Below are positions 44,700 to 52,686 of a stretch of DNA of 54,941 nucleotides, piece by piece. Made by a program: the position numbers and the translations under genes. Below the pieces are notes generated by a model. That model was not told the DNA's origin. It made no database searches and saw nothing but the letters and a program-made list of their open reading frames with translations. This DNA comes from Oscillospiraceae bacterium (lineage in GTDB: Bacteria; Bacillota; Clostridia; Oscillospirales; Oscillospiraceae). How positions within the stretch are numbered: the stretch's first letter is position 1; each line of letters opens with the position of its first letter. Location of the stretch: the NCBI GenBank assembly GCA_017398625.1, contig JAFQFP010000026.1, positions 1-54,941 of the forward strand. The letters are read 5' to 3'.

Positions 44700-44776
44700 T
44701 GGCACACCAGGAGGGACTTGAACCCCCGACCCCCTCCTTAGGAGGGAGGTGCTCTATCCAACTGAGCTACTGGTGC
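44700..44776 (-). tRNA. tRNA-Arg (anticodon CCU)
   Basis: 77 bases including an encoded CCA end. The cloverleaf is complete: acceptor GCACCAG with CTGGTGT, D-stem GCTC/GAGC, anticodon stem CCTCC/GGAGG with loop CTCCTAA, and T-stem GGGGG/CCCTC with loop TTCAAGT. The anticodon CCT reads AGG codons. Confidence 0.97.
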
Positions 44777-44799
44777 ATATACAGTTAGGATACCCCTGC

Positions 44800-44828
44800 A
44801 TTGTAGCGGAAAAAAGATTTTCTGTCAA
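44800..44828 (-). promoter_or_regulatory. Promoter of the tRNA-Arg gene
   Basis: On the minus strand TTGACA (44823-44828), a 17-base spacer and TACAAT (44800-44805): nearly full consensus, 23 bases before the tRNA 5' end. Confidence 0.92.
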
Positions 44829-44901
44829 CAAATTACCGCACATTTTTTGTCCCATGGAGCATATACTGTCCGGTAGACTGCGTTTGGAAGGAGGGAGCGC
44901 C

Positions 44902-44982
44902 GTGCGGGAGACCGATGACAGCACCGTGGATCTGGAGGATCTGCTCTTTGAGGACGAGGATTGGCACCCCAGTGAACGATGA
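44902..44982 (+). CDS. Possible 26-aa acidic microprotein
   Basis: GTG start with AAGGAGGG 6 bases upstream and a stop directly before an intrinsic terminator. The product is very acidic (DDSTVDLEDLLFEDEDW) with no known family. An in-frame ATG at 44854 would give 42 aa but has no ribosome binding site. TATACT at 44862-44867 could be a -10, but no matching -35 is seen. Confidence 0.4.
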   Translation: MRETDDSTVDLEDLLFEDEDWHPSER

Positions 44983-45006
44983 CCGGGCTTTGCGCTCGGT
45001 TTTTTT
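44982..45006 (+). terminator. Intrinsic terminator upstream of prfB
   Basis: ACCGGGC pairs with GCTCGGT (one wobble) around a 5-base loop, followed by a run of seven T. It begins at the stop codon of the possible microprotein. Confidence 0.85.
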
Positions 45007-45016
45007 CTTTTTCTAC

Positions 45017-45045
45017 TTTACACAGAGCCGATTTTCGGCTATAAT
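45017..45045 (+). promoter_or_regulatory. Promoter for prfB
   Basis: TTTACA (45017-45022), a 17-base spacer and a perfect TATAAT (45040-45045), 40 bases before the start codon. Confidence 0.88.
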
Positions 45046-45085
45046 AGTTCAAACTATGCAATTATACAGGAAATGAGAGAATGCT

Positions 45086-46213
45086 ATGAATATTGAGTTT
45101 GATGTTTACCGGCAAAAGCTGAATGAGGTCAAGCCCGCGCTGGAGGATCTGGCGGAAAGTCTGAATGTGGAGGGCCTGTGCAACGAGCTGGAGCGTCTGC
45201 ACGCCATGCAGGAGGCTCCCGGCTTCTGGGACAACCCGGAAAAGAGCCAGAAGATCGTGGTCAAGACCAAGCAGACCGAAAATAAGATCGAAAAGTATGA
45301 GCAGATGGTCGCCTCTTGGGAGGATCTGATGACCATTTGCGAAATGGCAGCGGAGGAGGACGACGATTCCATGCTGCCGGAGCTGAAGGACGGCTTCCAG
45401 ACCTTGAGCGAGGATATGGAGTCCTGCCGCCTGCAGACTCTGCTGACAGGCACCTACGATGCCAACAATGCGCTGGTCAGCTTCCATGCCGGTGCCGGCG
45501 GCACCGAGGCGCAGGATTGGTGCCAGATGCTCTACCGTATGTACACCCGCTGGGCAGAGGCGCACGGCTACACCTATAAGATCCTTGACTACATGGAGGG
45601 CGATGAAGCGGGCCTAAAGTCTGCGGATATCCTCATCGAGGGCGACAATGCCTACGGTTTCCTCAAGGGGGAAAACGGTGTCCACCGGCTGGTGCGTGTG
45701 TCTCCCTTTGATGCCAACGCCCGCCGCCAGACCTCCTTCGCCGCCATCGAAGTGATCCCCGACATTCAGGACGAAAGTCAGGATGTGGAGATCAAGCCCG
45801 AGGACTACGAGATGCAGGTGTTCCGTTCCTCCGGCGCTGGCGGTCAGCACATCAATAAGACAAGCTCTGCTGTCCGTCTGATCCACAAGGCCACCGGTAT
45901 CGTGGTGGCATGCCAGACCGAGCGCAGCCAGTTCCAGAACAAAGAAAACTGTCTGCGTATGCTCCGCAGCAAGCTGGTGAAGATCAAGGAGCAGGAGCAT
46001 TTGGACAAGATCTCCGACATCAAGGGCGTGCAGCAGAAGATCGAGTGGGGCAGCCAGATCCGTAACTATGTGTTCATGCCCTATACCTTGGTGAAGGACA
46101 CCCGTACCGGCTGTGAAACCTCCAATGTGGGCGCGGTGATGGACGGTGCGCTGGATCCCTTTATCAACGCCTATCTGACCTGCGCCGCTACCGGTAACTG
46201 GGTCACTAAATAA
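45086..46213 (+). CDS. prfB: Peptide chain release factor 2
   Basis: 375 aa. Releases finished proteins at UGA and UAA. The stop-codon recognition tripeptide SPF is at 206-208 and the catalytic GGQ at 252-254, in SSGAGGQHINKTSSAVR. The coding frame is open from the ATG to the stop, so the programmed +1 frameshift found near codon 25 in E. coli and many other bacteria is absent here, and RF2 is not autoregulated that way. A strong promoter sits just upstream. Confidence 0.97.
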   Translation: MNIEFDVYRQKLNEVKPALEDLAESLNVEGLCNELERLHAMQEAPGFWDNPEKSQKIVVKTKQTENKIEKYEQMVASWEDLMTICEMAAEEDDDSMLPELKDGFQTLSEDMESCRLQTLLTGTYDANNALVSFHAGAGGTEAQDWCQMLYRMYTRWAEAHGYTYKILDYMEGDEAGLKSADILIEGDNAYGFLKGENGVHRLVRVSPFDANARRQTSFAAIEVIPDIQDESQDVEIKPEDYEMQVFRSSGAGGQHINKTSSAVRLIHKATGIVVACQTERSQFQNKENCLRMLRSKLVKIKEQEHLDKISDIKGVQQKIEWGSQIRNYVFMPYTLVKDTRTGCETSNVGAVMDGALDPFINAYLTCAATGNWVTK

Positions 46214-46240
46214 AAAAGTAAAATAATATCGATTTTGCCC

Positions 46241-46269
46241 TTGCATTTTATTTTTGCTTGTGTTACAAT
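46241..46269 (+). promoter_or_regulatory. Promoter for secG
   Basis: TTGCAT (46241-46246), a 17-base spacer ending TGT and TACAAT (46264-46269), an extended -10 promoter. The leader is about 90 bases long. Confidence 0.82.
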
Positions 46270-46322
46270 ATTCGGGCTATTGCGAAAAATACCGCTTTTT
46301 TGGCGGATAATCTGGGTTCTAT

Positions 46323-46341
46323 ACCGCGATGCGCGGTTTTT
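46323..46341 (+). terminator. Possible attenuator in the secG leader
   Basis: ACCGCG pairs exactly with CGCGGT around ATG and is followed by TTTTT. It lies between the promoter and the gene, 28 bases before the secG start. An upstream ACCGC/GGCGG pair at about 46293-46308 might compete with it. Confidence 0.6.
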
Positions 46342-46368
46342 GAGCGTTTCCGGAGGGAGGTAAAGGAA

Positions 46369-46605
46369 ATGGAAGTTCTGAAGACGATTCTGGTTATTCT
46401 GGAAGTGATCGCCAGCGTTGCGCTGATCGCTGTGGTTCTGCTGCAGTCCGGCAAGGAGGCTGGCCTGTCCGGCGCGCTGTCGGGCAACTCTGACACCTAT
46501 CTGAACAAGACCAAGGGTGCAGGTCTGGATAAGATGCTGGCATCCGCTACCAAGTGGGTCGCTCTGGCATGGATCCTGATGACTCTGGCTCTGAGCCTGA
46601 TCTGA
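46369..46605 (+). CDS. secG: Preprotein translocase subunit SecG
   Basis: 78 aa, the normal size. Two membrane helices (LKTILVILEVIASVALIAVVLLQ, and WVALAWILMTLALSL at the end) flank the conserved loop LLQSGKEAGLSGALSG. SecG assists SecYE in export. I start at 46369 with GGAGGGAGG and AAAGGA upstream. rnr and smpB, which often follow secG in Firmicutes, are not here; a terminator comes next. Confidence 0.95.
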   Translation: MEVLKTILVILEVIASVALIAVVLLQSGKEAGLSGALSGNSDTYLNKTKGAGLDKMLASATKWVALAWILMTLALSLI

Positions 46606-46614
46606 GAAAAGCTT

Positions 46615-46645
46615 GACCACGGGGTTTTCCCGTGGTCTTTTTTCT
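46615..46645 (+). terminator. Terminator after secG
   Basis: GACCACGGG pairs with CCCGTGGTC around GTTTT, followed by TTTTTTC. Confidence 0.92.
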
Positions 46646-46655
46646 TTGGGAAAAG

Positions 46656-46684
46656 TAGACTTTTTCCGCCGGGTGTGCTACGAT
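46656..46684 (+). promoter_or_regulatory. Promoter for pepD
   Basis: TAGACT (46656-46661), a 17-base spacer ending TGC and TACGAT (46679-46684), an extended -10 promoter 30 bases before the ATG. Confidence 0.68.
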
Positions 46685-46713
46685 ATGGCTATATTTAGAA
46701 AAGGAGCGTTCCT

Positions 46714-48156
46714 ATGGAAGCTGTGAAGCTGGCAGGTCTGGAGCCTGCCTCCGTATTTGCTTATTTTGAAAAGCTGTGTTCCATTCCCCATGGCTCCGGC
46801 AACACCAAGGCCATCAGCGATTATCTGGTGTCCTTTGCCCGGGAGCATGGTCTGCGCTATGTTCAGGACGGGCTGAACAATGTGATCCTCTTTGCCGAGG
46901 GCACGCCCGGCTATGAGGATCATCCTGCGGTGATCTTGCAGGGGCACATGGATATGGTATGCGAAAAGGATGCCGATTGCCCCATCGACATGGATACCGA
47001 GGGGCTGGATGTGACCCACGACGGACAGTTCGTGTTCGCGAAGGGCACGACCTTGGGCGGTGACGACGGTATCGCCGTTGCCTATGCGCTGGCGCTGCTG
47101 GCGGACAAGACCGTTGATCATCCTCCGCTGGAGGTGGTGATCACCGTGGACGAGGAAACGGGAATGTACGGCGCTGCCGGCATTGACCTTTCCATGCTTC
47201 GGGGCAGGACACTGATCAACATCGACAGCGAGGAGGAGGGGATCTTCACCGTATCCTGCGCAGGCGGCGCAAAGGCGTCTGTCCATCTGCCGGTGAGCCG
47301 CCGGGCGGTCTACGGCCCTTGCATCAAGCTGACGGTGGAGGGGCTGCAGGGCGGCCACTCCGGTGTAGAGATCCACAAGAACCGCGCCAATGCCAACAAG
47401 GTCATGGGTGAGCTGCTGGGCAGGATCCAGAAGCTGATGCCTCTTTGCATCACCAAGCTCTCCGGCGGCGCCAAGGACAATGCCATCCCCCGTTCCTGTC
47501 AGGTGACGCTGGTTGCCATGGGCAGCCATCTGGAGCGGATCAACGGCATCACAGAGGAATTGCAGGCGCAGCTTCGCCGGGACTATGACGAGCCGGAAGC
47601 CATCGTCCGTGGAGACGATGTGGATGCTTTTGGCGGCAACGCCTTGGGTACGGAGCTGTCTGCCACCGTCATTTCCTTGCTCAATGCCGCGCCCAACGGT
47701 ATCCAGACTTGGAGTGAGGACATTCCCGGTCTGGTGCAGACCAGCTTGAATCTGGGTGTGGCAGAGCTGGGAGAGGAGCTGCGGCTGACCTTTGCCGTAA
47801 GAAGCTCCGTCAATCAGGAAAAGCAGGACTTGCTGAAGCGGCTGCAGGAGCTGGCGGCGTTCCATGGGGGCAGCTACACCCAGACCGGAGAATATCCGGC
47901 ATGGGAGTATAAGAAGGATTCCCGCCTCCGGGATACCATGGTGCAGGTGTTTGAGAAAATGTACGGCAAACAGCCGGAGGTGGTGGCGATCCATGCCGGC
48001 TTGGAGTGCGGCTTGCTCAGCGAGAAGCTGCCGGGGCTGGACTGCGTTTCCATCGGTCCGCAGATGCACGACATCCATACCAGCCGGGAACGGCTGGACA
48101 TTGCCTCCACCGCCCGTACATGGCAGTTTTTGCTGGAGGTATTAAAGAGCCTATAA
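46714..48156 (+). CDS. pepD: Aminoacyl-histidine dipeptidase (M20C)
   Basis: 480 aa zinc peptidase that splits Xaa-His and other dipeptides in the cytoplasm. Metal ligands are visible in ILQGHMDMVCEKD (about 72-84), TLGGDDGIAVAYALALL and VDEETGMYGAAG; a dimerisation domain with GLQGGHSGVEIHKNRANANK follows, and the final histidine ligand is in GPQMHDIHT. Length and motifs match clostridial PepD. It might also recover histidine from peptides, next to a genome with a full biosynthetic operon. Confidence 0.95.
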   Translation: MEAVKLAGLEPASVFAYFEKLCSIPHGSGNTKAISDYLVSFAREHGLRYVQDGLNNVILFAEGTPGYEDHPAVILQGHMDMVCEKDADCPIDMDTEGLDVTHDGQFVFAKGTTLGGDDGIAVAYALALLADKTVDHPPLEVVITVDEETGMYGAAGIDLSMLRGRTLINIDSEEEGIFTVSCAGGAKASVHLPVSRRAVYGPCIKLTVEGLQGGHSGVEIHKNRANANKVMGELLGRIQKLMPLCITKLSGGAKDNAIPRSCQVTLVAMGSHLERINGITEELQAQLRRDYDEPEAIVRGDDVDAFGGNALGTELSATVISLLNAAPNGIQTWSEDIPGLVQTSLNLGVAELGEELRLTFAVRSSVNQEKQDLLKRLQELAAFHGGSYTQTGEYPAWEYKKDSRLRDTMVQVFEKMYGKQPEVVAIHAGLECGLLSEKLPGLDCVSIGPQMHDIHTSRERLDIASTARTWQFLLEVLKSL

Positions 48157-48174
48157 GGGGAACTTTAGAAGCGA

Positions 48175-49698
48175 TTATTGAGAGCGTATCCTGCGGGATG
48201 CGCTCTTTTTTTGCGGCGTGAGCTTAACCAGCCCCTTCAGCCATGAAAAATCCTCCTTTCCGATCACACCGCAGAGGGTCAGAAGGGCGAAAAACACCAA
48301 CGCAAAGCTGACGCACCGCCCGGCACCGCTTTGCAGGCACAGTCCTGCCCCAACGCCTGCCAGCGCCGAAGCGGCGGTGAACAGCACCGTATGGACAGGA
48401 ACACGGCTGTCTGCAGTCTTCAGCAGCAGCCGCAGGCTCAGCAGAAAATTCACCAGATGGGTGATAAGAAAGCTGAAAAAGTATCCCTCCATGCCGTATT
48501 TCGGCAGCAGCAGATACAAAAACGCCACATCCATGGCAGAGGTTAGAATGTTATAGCGGACGCACAGGCGCTGCTTGCCCAGCCCCTTGGTCATGGCATC
48601 GGTGATGGCGTCGCAGTAGAGCATGGGGGCAAGGAGGGCATAGCGCCGCAGCATGGAAGCGGCATTGGCGTTGCCGTACAGCCCAAGGCACACCGGCTGC
48701 GCCAGCAGATACAAAAGACCGCCGCAGCCGAAGCCGTAGAGCATGGCGACCTTTAGGCTGCGGCTGGTCAGATAGCGGATCCGGTTGGGGCTGACCGCGG
48801 CGGCGCACCGGGCAAGCTCCGGGATCAGCAGCTCCGCCAAGGCAAAGAGGATGGCGGCAGGAAACATCAGCACCGGGAACACCATACCGCTGACGGTGCC
48901 AAAGGCTGCCAAAGGGGTCAGCTCCCCCGGATACAGCGCCAGCCGCTTGGGCACCATGAGGTTTTCGGCGGTGTTGATCCCTGCCTTCAGATCGTCTGCC
49001 AGCGCCAAGGGCACAGCCGTCTGCAAAAGCCGCCCGCCTACCCGGATGGGCGCTCCCGGCTTCCGTCTTGGGCGCAGCAGCAAAAGGCAGCAAAGGGTCA
49101 GACAGGCGCTGACACCGCTGCCCAATACCACCGCTTGGCAGCATTTTTCCGGGTCGGTGCCTGCCCAGAAAACCAGCGCCAGCATGGTCACCGCCATGTA
49201 GCAAAGCTGTTCCGCGATCTCCACCGCCGCCAAAGTGCCGATGCGGTTTTCGGCGGTGAAATAGCCGGTCATGCAGCCGGTGAACACCACCAGCGGCAGA
49301 AACAGGGCAAACAGCCGTACTGCGCCCACCACATGAACATTGCCGATCCAATGCTCCGCCACCGCCGGAGCGGCAAGATACAGCCCCAGCGCTACCGCGC
49401 CGCTGCACACACCCCCATAGAGAAAGCACCGCCCCAGCACCCACGGCACATGCTCCGGGCGACCCCTGCCCAGCTCCTCTGCCGTCAGATACATGGTGGC
49501 GGTACGGATGCCTGCCATGCCTGCGGTCATGGCAAGAGAGCCCACCGACAGCACAAGCTGCAGCAGCCCAACGCCCTCTGCGCCGATGCGCCCGGAGATG
49601 TGTACCTGAAAGGAGGTGGACACCAGCCGCAGCAGCAGGTTTACCCCGGTCAGCAGCAGGGCGCTGTAAAAAATAGGCAGTTTTCGGCTCACGGACAT
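48175..49698 (-). CDS. Polysaccharide flippase, SpoVB/MurJ-like
   Basis: 507 aa with about 12-14 membrane helices, of the MOP exporter superfamily. Starts MSVSRKLPIFYSALLLTGVNLLLRLVSTSF; the GAEGVGLLQLVLSVGSLAMTAGMAGI segment and the C-terminal helices match the polysaccharide-export/SpoVB group. It probably moves lipid-linked sugar units across the membrane, either for spore cortex or for surface polymer. AAGGAGG directly precedes the ATG at 49698; a longer reading would begin inside the divergent regulator region. Its 3' end overlaps the pepD terminator. SpoVB versus general flippase cannot be separated here. Confidence 0.87.
   Translation of the reverse strand: MSVSRKLPIFYSALLLTGVNLLLRLVSTSFQVHISGRIGAEGVGLLQLVLSVGSLAMTAGMAGIRTATMYLTAEELGRGRPEHVPWVLGRCFLYGGVCSGAVALGLYLAAPAVAEHWIGNVHVVGAVRLFALFLPLVVFTGCMTGYFTAENRIGTLAAVEIAEQLCYMAVTMLALVFWAGTDPEKCCQAVVLGSGVSACLTLCCLLLLRPRRKPGAPIRVGGRLLQTAVPLALADDLKAGINTAENLMVPKRLALYPGELTPLAAFGTVSGMVFPVLMFPAAILFALAELLIPELARCAAAVSPNRIRYLTSRSLKVAMLYGFGCGGLLYLLAQPVCLGLYGNANAASMLRRYALLAPMLYCDAITDAMTKGLGKQRLCVRYNILTSAMDVAFLYLLLPKYGMEGYFFSFLITHLVNFLLSLRLLLKTADSRVPVHTVLFTAASALAGVGAGLCLQSGAGRCVSFALVFFALLTLCGVIGKEDFSWLKGLVKLTPQKKSASRRIRSQ
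48181..48212 (+). terminator. pepD terminator inside the flippase 3' end
   Basis: AGAGCGTATCC pairs with GGGATGCGCTCT (one wobble) and runs into TTTTTTTT. The hairpin lies within the last dozen codons of the convergent minus-strand gene, which encode RRIRSQ and the residues before it. Confidence 0.87.
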
Positions 49699-49749
49699 CC
49701 CCTCCTTGTCCCAGCGTATGCGGCGGAAACGGGGGGTATGATTTAGCGG

Positions 49750-49778
49750 TTGCAATTGGGGCGGTTTTCTGGTAAAAT
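49750..49778 (+). promoter_or_regulatory. Promoter for the XRE-lipoprotein operon
   Basis: TTGCAA (49750-49755), a 17-base spacer and TAAAAT (49773-49778), with TATAAT overlapping 3 bases later. It lies 30 bases before the start codon and would drive all seven genes to 54707. Confidence 0.85.
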
Positions 49779-49807
49779 ATAATGTAACTGTGCTTCGGAG
49801 GCAATAC

Positions 49808-50434
49808 ATGGAAAACGAGAATCTGAAATATAAGGTGGGAGCCAACATTGCAGAGCTGCGCAGGCAGCTGAGTATGACCCAAGCAGAGCTTGCCGCAAAG
49901 CTGAACTACTCCGACAAGGCGGTGTCCAAATGGGAACGGGGGGAATCCATCCCCGATGTGATGACGCTGATGCAGATCGCAAAGGTCTTTGGCATCAGCG
50001 TGGATGACCTGCTGGGCATTACCGGCAATCTGGCGGGAAATGAGCAGGTGGAGCAGCGGATCGTCCGCAGTAAGTCCCGCCACAGCACCATTTTGATGCT
50101 GTCCTCTCTGCTGGTATGGTTCATCGCCACCACGGTGTATGTGATCCTTTCCAGCTTCGGCATGGAGAAAAGCGCCGTTGCTTTTGTCTACTGCATCCCC
50201 GTCAACGCCATCGTGCTGCTGGTGCTGCGCTCCTGCTGGCGGGATTACAAGTGGAACCGGGTGCTGGTCTCCGTGATCGTGTGGGGCATTTTGCTGAGCA
50301 TTTATGTGACCCTTCGGGTGTTCACCGGGGAAAACATCTGGAAGATATTCCTGCTGGGCATCATGGGCGAGGTAGCGGTGCTGCTTTGGTTCCGGCTGCT
50401 GAGTCTTGCGGAGCGGGAGGGCAGCCATGGATAA
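49808..50434 (+). CDS. Membrane-bound XRE-family regulator
   Basis: 208 aa. The N-terminal helix-turn-helix (about 10-65) reads IAELRRQLSMTQAELAAKLNYSDKAVSKWERGESIPDVMTLMQIAKVFGIS. Four membrane helices follow (about 95-200), with short loops and no clear sensor domain. GGAGG lies 7 bases before the ATG at 49808. The gene is the first of seven closely spaced genes and overlaps fthC by 8 bases. A DNA-binding head on the membrane suggests that a membrane or envelope signal controls this operon, possibly including itself. Confidence 0.9.
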   Translation: MENENLKYKVGANIAELRRQLSMTQAELAAKLNYSDKAVSKWERGESIPDVMTLMQIAKVFGISVDDLLGITGNLAGNEQVEQRIVRSKSRHSTILMLSSLLVWFIATTVYVILSSFGMEKSAVAFVYCIPVNAIVLLVLRSCWRDYKWNRVLVSVIVWGILLSIYVTLRVFTGENIWKIFLLGIMGEVAVLLWFRLLSLAEREGSHG

Positions 50435-50960
50435 GGCGGAGCTGCGGCAGTATGTCCGCGGTAAAAAACGCGCCATGACGGCAGAGCAGATCGCCCAAAA
50501 AAGTGAAAAGCTGGCGAAGCTGTTTCTGGCGCTGCCCCAGTACCGGCAGGCTAAGACCCTTTATGGCTATCTGTCCTATAACCAAGAGCTGCGCACCGAG
50601 CCCATTCTGGAGCAGGCGCTGCGGGACGGGAAGCGGGTGGCTGTGCCCAAGCTCTTCGGGGAGGAAATGCGGTTTATCTATCTTGAGGATTTGTCCAAGG
50701 TGGAAAAGGGCTACCGCGGCATCCCGGAGCCTGTGGAAAACGGCCCTGTGGCACAGGAGGAGGATGCGCTCGTGCTGATGCCGGGGCTTGCCTTTGACCG
50801 CGAGGGCAGGCGCATAGGCTACGGCGGCGGGTTTTATGATAGATTTCTCGCCAAAGAACCCCACCATCCGACAGTTGCCCTGTGTTATGATTTTCAAGTG
50901 TTCAACACCGTCCCCACAGAAGAAACCGATATCCCTGTGGAGCTGGTGCTGTGGAGTTAG
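50427..50960 (+). CDS. 5-formyltetrahydrofolate cyclo-ligase
   Basis: 177 aa, also called MTHFS or FthC/YgfA. Converts 5-formyl-THF to 5,10-methenyl-THF with ATP. The C-terminal signature is LVLMPGLAFDREGRRIGYGGGFYDRFL; an RKE-like basic stretch (GKKRAMT) sits near the N terminus. I start at 50427, inside the end of the XRE gene. Confidence 0.93.
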   Translation: MDKAELRQYVRGKKRAMTAEQIAQKSEKLAKLFLALPQYRQAKTLYGYLSYNQELRTEPILEQALRDGKRVAVPKLFGEEMRFIYLEDLSKVEKGYRGIPEPVENGPVAQEEDALVLMPGLAFDREGRRIGYGGGFYDRFLAKEPHHPTVALCYDFQVFNTVPTEETDIPVELVLWS

Positions 50961-50969
50961 GAGAAAGAT

Positions 50970-51539
50970 ATGGAATTTTTGCTGATCGCGTTGGTCATGG
51001 GCGGCACATTCTTCCTGTGCTGGCTGCTGGATAAGGGCTTTACCAAGCTGTTCCGCAGCAAAAAGGAGCATCAGAGCGGAAAGAGCGTCCGTTTGGACAA
51101 GAAATCCGGTCTGTTCGGCTTGATCGCCGGTGTGCTGGGGGTCGCTGCTATTTTTAACGGGCTGGGCACATCTGCGCTGCTCATTGGCGGCGGCTGCTTT
51201 ATGCTGGTGATCGCGGTGGGGCTGATCGTATACTACATGACCTTCGGTGTGTATTATGACGATGAGGGCTTTCTGTACACCGCCTTCGGAAAAAAGACCC
51301 GTTCCTACCGCTACGGCGATATTCAAAGCCAGCAGCTCTACATCAGCTACGGAAATACCGTCATCGAGCTTTATATGGCAGACGGGAAGGCTGTTCAGCT
51401 GCAATCCGGCATGACCGGGGTCTACCCCTTTTTGGATACCGCCTATGGGCGCTGGCTGGAGCAGACCGGACGGAAAGAGGAGGACTGCCCCTTCCACGAT
51501 CCTGCCAATAGCTGCTGGTTCCCGCCGGTGGAGGGATGA
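50970..51539 (+). CDS. Membrane protein with a small C-terminal PH-like domain
   Basis: 189 aa. A helix at the N terminus (FLLIALVMGGTFFLCWLLD), a basic loop with SKKEHQSGKS, then two helices (about 49-90). The rest (about 91-180) is beta-rich, VYYDDEGFLYTAFGKKTRSYRYGDIQSQQLYISYGNTVIEL, and looks like a PH-type bacterial membrane domain. I do not recognise a named family. It is 9 bases after the cyclo-ligase gene. Confidence 0.8.
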   Translation: MEFLLIALVMGGTFFLCWLLDKGFTKLFRSKKEHQSGKSVRLDKKSGLFGLIAGVLGVAAIFNGLGTSALLIGGGCFMLVIAVGLIVYYMTFGVYYDDEGFLYTAFGKKTRSYRYGDIQSQQLYISYGNTVIELYMADGKAVQLQSGMTGVYPFLDTAYGRWLEQTGRKEEDCPFHDPANSCWFPPVEG

Positions 51540-51542
51540 GCC

Positions 51543-52157
51543 ATGCACATTCCCAACGGAACCACCGACCGGCTGGAGCTGGTGACCTTCCGGCAGGCGC
51601 TGGAGGCGGCAAACACCCCCAATGGGGAGTATGACACACAAAAATGGCTCTATGCCCCCAATTTCTATTCGGAATACCGCTACATACTGGGCACACGGGG
51701 GAAAAACCCCTTGATCTGCATCGGCATCAATCCTTCCACAGCCCGTCCCGATGCGCTGGACAACACCCTCAAGTCTGTGGAGAGGATCGCCCACGGCAAC
51801 GGCTTTGACAGCTTCATCATGTTCAATGTCTATGCCCAGCGGGCAACAGACCCGGATACCATGGAGCAGAGCTGCAACGAGGCGCTGCACCGGGAAAACT
51901 TGGAAGCCTTCCGTTATGTGCTTTCCATTTCCCATGCCCCGGCGGTATGGGCTGCGTGGGGCACCATCATTGAAAAGCGGGACTACCTCAGCCGCTGCCT
52001 GCGGGATATGCTGGCGGTGGGGGAGGAGCTGGGTGCTAAATGGTACTGCGCCGGAAAGGTCAGTAAAAAGGGGCATCCCCACCATCCACTGTATTTGCGT
52101 AAGGACGAAAAAATCAAGGAATTTGATGTGGCGCGTTATCTGGACGCCCTGACATGA
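51543..52157 (+). CDS. DUF1643-family protein
   Basis: 204 aa soluble protein. The conserved DUF1643 core is ICIGINPSTARPDALDNTLKSVERIA...FIMFNVYAQRATDP (about 58-102), then a C-terminal KVSKKGHPHHPLYLRKDEKI. The family often occurs next to mobile or defence genes, but its activity is unknown. It starts 3 bases after the previous gene, preceded by GGAGGGATGAG. Confidence 0.9.
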   Translation: MHIPNGTTDRLELVTFRQALEAANTPNGEYDTQKWLYAPNFYSEYRYILGTRGKNPLICIGINPSTARPDALDNTLKSVERIAHGNGFDSFIMFNVYAQRATDPDTMEQSCNEALHRENLEAFRYVLSISHAPAVWAAWGTIIEKRDYLSRCLRDMLAVGEELGAKWYCAGKVSKKGHPHHPLYLRKDEKIKEFDVARYLDALT

Positions 52158-52168
52158 CAGGAGATACT

Positions 52169-52684
52169 ATGAAGCTATTGATCGCCTCGGATATCCACGG
52201 CTCCGCGTTCTGGTGCGGCAAGCTGATGGAGCTTATGGAGCAGGAGCAGCCGGACAAGCTGATCCTGCTGGGAGACCTGCTGTATCACGGCCCCCGCAAC
52301 GACCTGCCCCGGGACTATGCCCCCAAGCAGGTGATCCCCATGCTGTCTCGCTGGGCAGACAGGATCATTGCCGTGCGGGGCAACTGTGAGGCAGAAGTGG
52401 ATCAGATGGTGCTGCCCTTTCCCTGTATGGCAGACTATGCCCAGCTTATGGTGGAGGGAAAGACCTTCTATCTCACCCATGGGCATCACCACAGCCCCCA
52501 AAACCTGCCGCCGCTGCCGGCGGGCTCGGTGTTTCTCAGCGGACACACCCATGTGAAGCTGGACGAGACGGTGGAGGGCATCCGCTGCCTCAATCCCGGC
52601 AGCGTTTCCATTCCCAAGGACGGCAGCCATAGCTGTATGATCTACGAAAACGGACAGTTTTCCGTCCGGCTATTGGAGGAATGA
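52169..52684 (+). CDS. YfcE-family metallophosphodiesterase
   Basis: 171 aa calcineurin-like enzyme that cleaves phosphodiesters with two metal ions. Ligand motifs: SDIHGS (8-13), LGDLLYHGPRN (near 38), VRGNCEAEVD (near 71), LTHGHHHS (near 109) and SGHTHVK. The short length and the GDLLYHGPRN motif fit YfcE. I start at 52169 with AGGAG 5 bases upstream; an in-frame ATG at 52154 is less well placed. Confidence 0.93.
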   Translation: MKLLIASDIHGSAFWCGKLMELMEQEQPDKLILLGDLLYHGPRNDLPRDYAPKQVIPMLSRWADRIIAVRGNCEAEVDQMVLPFPCMADYAQLMVEGKTFYLTHGHHHSPQNLPPLPAGSVFLSGHTHVKLDETVEGIRCLNPGSVSIPKDGSHSCMIYENGQFSVRLLEE

Positions 52685-52686
52685 GT

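Noticed and set aside
49711-49745. A sporulation-type promoter (TCATA, 16 bases, CATACGCT) before the SpoVB-like flippase on the minus strand
   Set aside because: The predicted transcript start would fall inside the Shine-Dalgarno sequence, so the message could not be translated well. The match is also loose.
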